From contig JAJXTV010000027.1 in assembly GCA_021783515.1 (NCBI GenBank), positions 1 through 52,964 on the forward strand: a stretch of DNA of 52,964 bases, given 5' to 3'. How positions within the stretch are numbered: position 1 is the first letter of the stretch; each line of letters opens with the position of its first letter. Positions 52,883 to 52,964 of the stretch are shown piece by piece. The notes under the pieces are model-generated. The model saw only the letters and a list, made by a program, of their open reading frames with translations, searched no databases and was not told the DNA's origin. Made by a program: the position numbers and the translations under genes. The stretch is from Nitrospirota bacterium. GTDB lineage: Bacteria > Nitrospirota > Thermodesulfovibrionia > Thermodesulfovibrionales > UBA6898.

Positions 52883-52964
52883 TCAGCTTTTTTTGTCGCC
52901 GGGACTCTCCCCGCCTTCGTCCTTCTTTGCCGCTTCGGGACCCTTCTTCTTGCCGGCGAGATAC
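52883..52964 (-). CDS. C-terminal end of an unidentified protein (cut by window edge)
   Basis: The last 26 codons of a gene whose body lies beyond 52964. They read YLAGKKKGPEAAKKDEGGES and then PGDKKS before TGA, a Lys/Glu/Gly-rich flexible tail. A strong terminator follows at 52838-52865, which supports a real gene end. Too little is present to name it. Confidence 0.6.
   Translation of the reverse strand, partial: YLAGKKKGPEAAKKDEGGESPGDKKS

Overview
The window is chromosomal DNA of a GC-rich, Gram-negative-type bacterium (lipoproteins with lipoboxes, OmpA-family protein, Mre/Rod shape operon, C-terminal sorting signals). A stand-alone AICAR transformylase, the arginine decarboxylase/deoxyhypusine-synthase-like/agmatinase cluster, a diguanylate cyclase with periplasmic CxxCH haem motifs and a Sec-containing MsrA together suggest an anaerobic or microaerophilic lineage such as Nitrospirota or Desulfobacterota. 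That placement is an inference; no rRNA is present. I saw no CRISPR array, prophage or intact insertion sequence.

Layout. 1-3340: str operon on the minus strand (rpsL, rpsG, fusA, start of tuf) with two promoter candidates. 3600-7100: AICAR transformylase, an HD-domain phosphohydrolase, a scrap of a SNF2-type helicase and isocitrate dehydrogenase. 7200-9440: a small helical protein and two paralogous proteins built from 30-residue repeats, then a doubtful ORF. 9690-15480: tRNA-Met(CAT) and a cell-shape operon (RDD protein, mreB, mreC, mreD, mrdA, rodA). 15500-18500: alpha-glucan phosphorylase, zinc-ribbon membrane protein, inositol-monophosphatase-like enzyme. 18990-21580: beta-propeller-like secreted protein with an IPTL-CTERM-like tail, DUF4197 protein, SAP-like protein. 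21637-24207: polyamine operon (arginine to agmatine to putrescine to a spermidine-type product). 24385-27380: gene remnants, a lipoprotein, an OmpA-family protein, a transposase scrap and a DUF4149 protein. 27676-38800: ABC-F ATPase, HIT hydrolase, ferredoxin, aminotransferase, zinc-ribbon proteins, anion permease, second IPTL-CTERM protein, transglutaminase-like protein, PilZ protein, ankyrin protein, PpnP. 39036-41868: selenoprotein MsrA read through an in-frame TGA, a free-standing sigma-70 region 1.1 protein, and a haem-type GGDEF protein. 42000-49021: small envelope and zinc-ribbon proteins, VOC protein, metallophosphoesterase, YIP1 protein. 49128-52620: a papain-like peptidase fused to an alpha/beta hydrolase, and ComM.

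Three themes stand out. First, the msrA frame is complete only if TGA at 39642-39644 is selenocysteine; it sits exactly at the catalytic Cys of the GCFWG motif and is followed by a SECIS-like hairpin. Second, the intergenic spaces hold truncated genes (SNF2 tail, PPOX-family start, YpfJ end, DUF4126 start, RAYT transposase end, SagB-type nitroreductase end, a frameshifted secretory gene). Third, short palindromes with GGGC/GCCC-type outer arms and variable inner arms are scattered near them, and one of these supplies the C-terminal codons of agmatinase.
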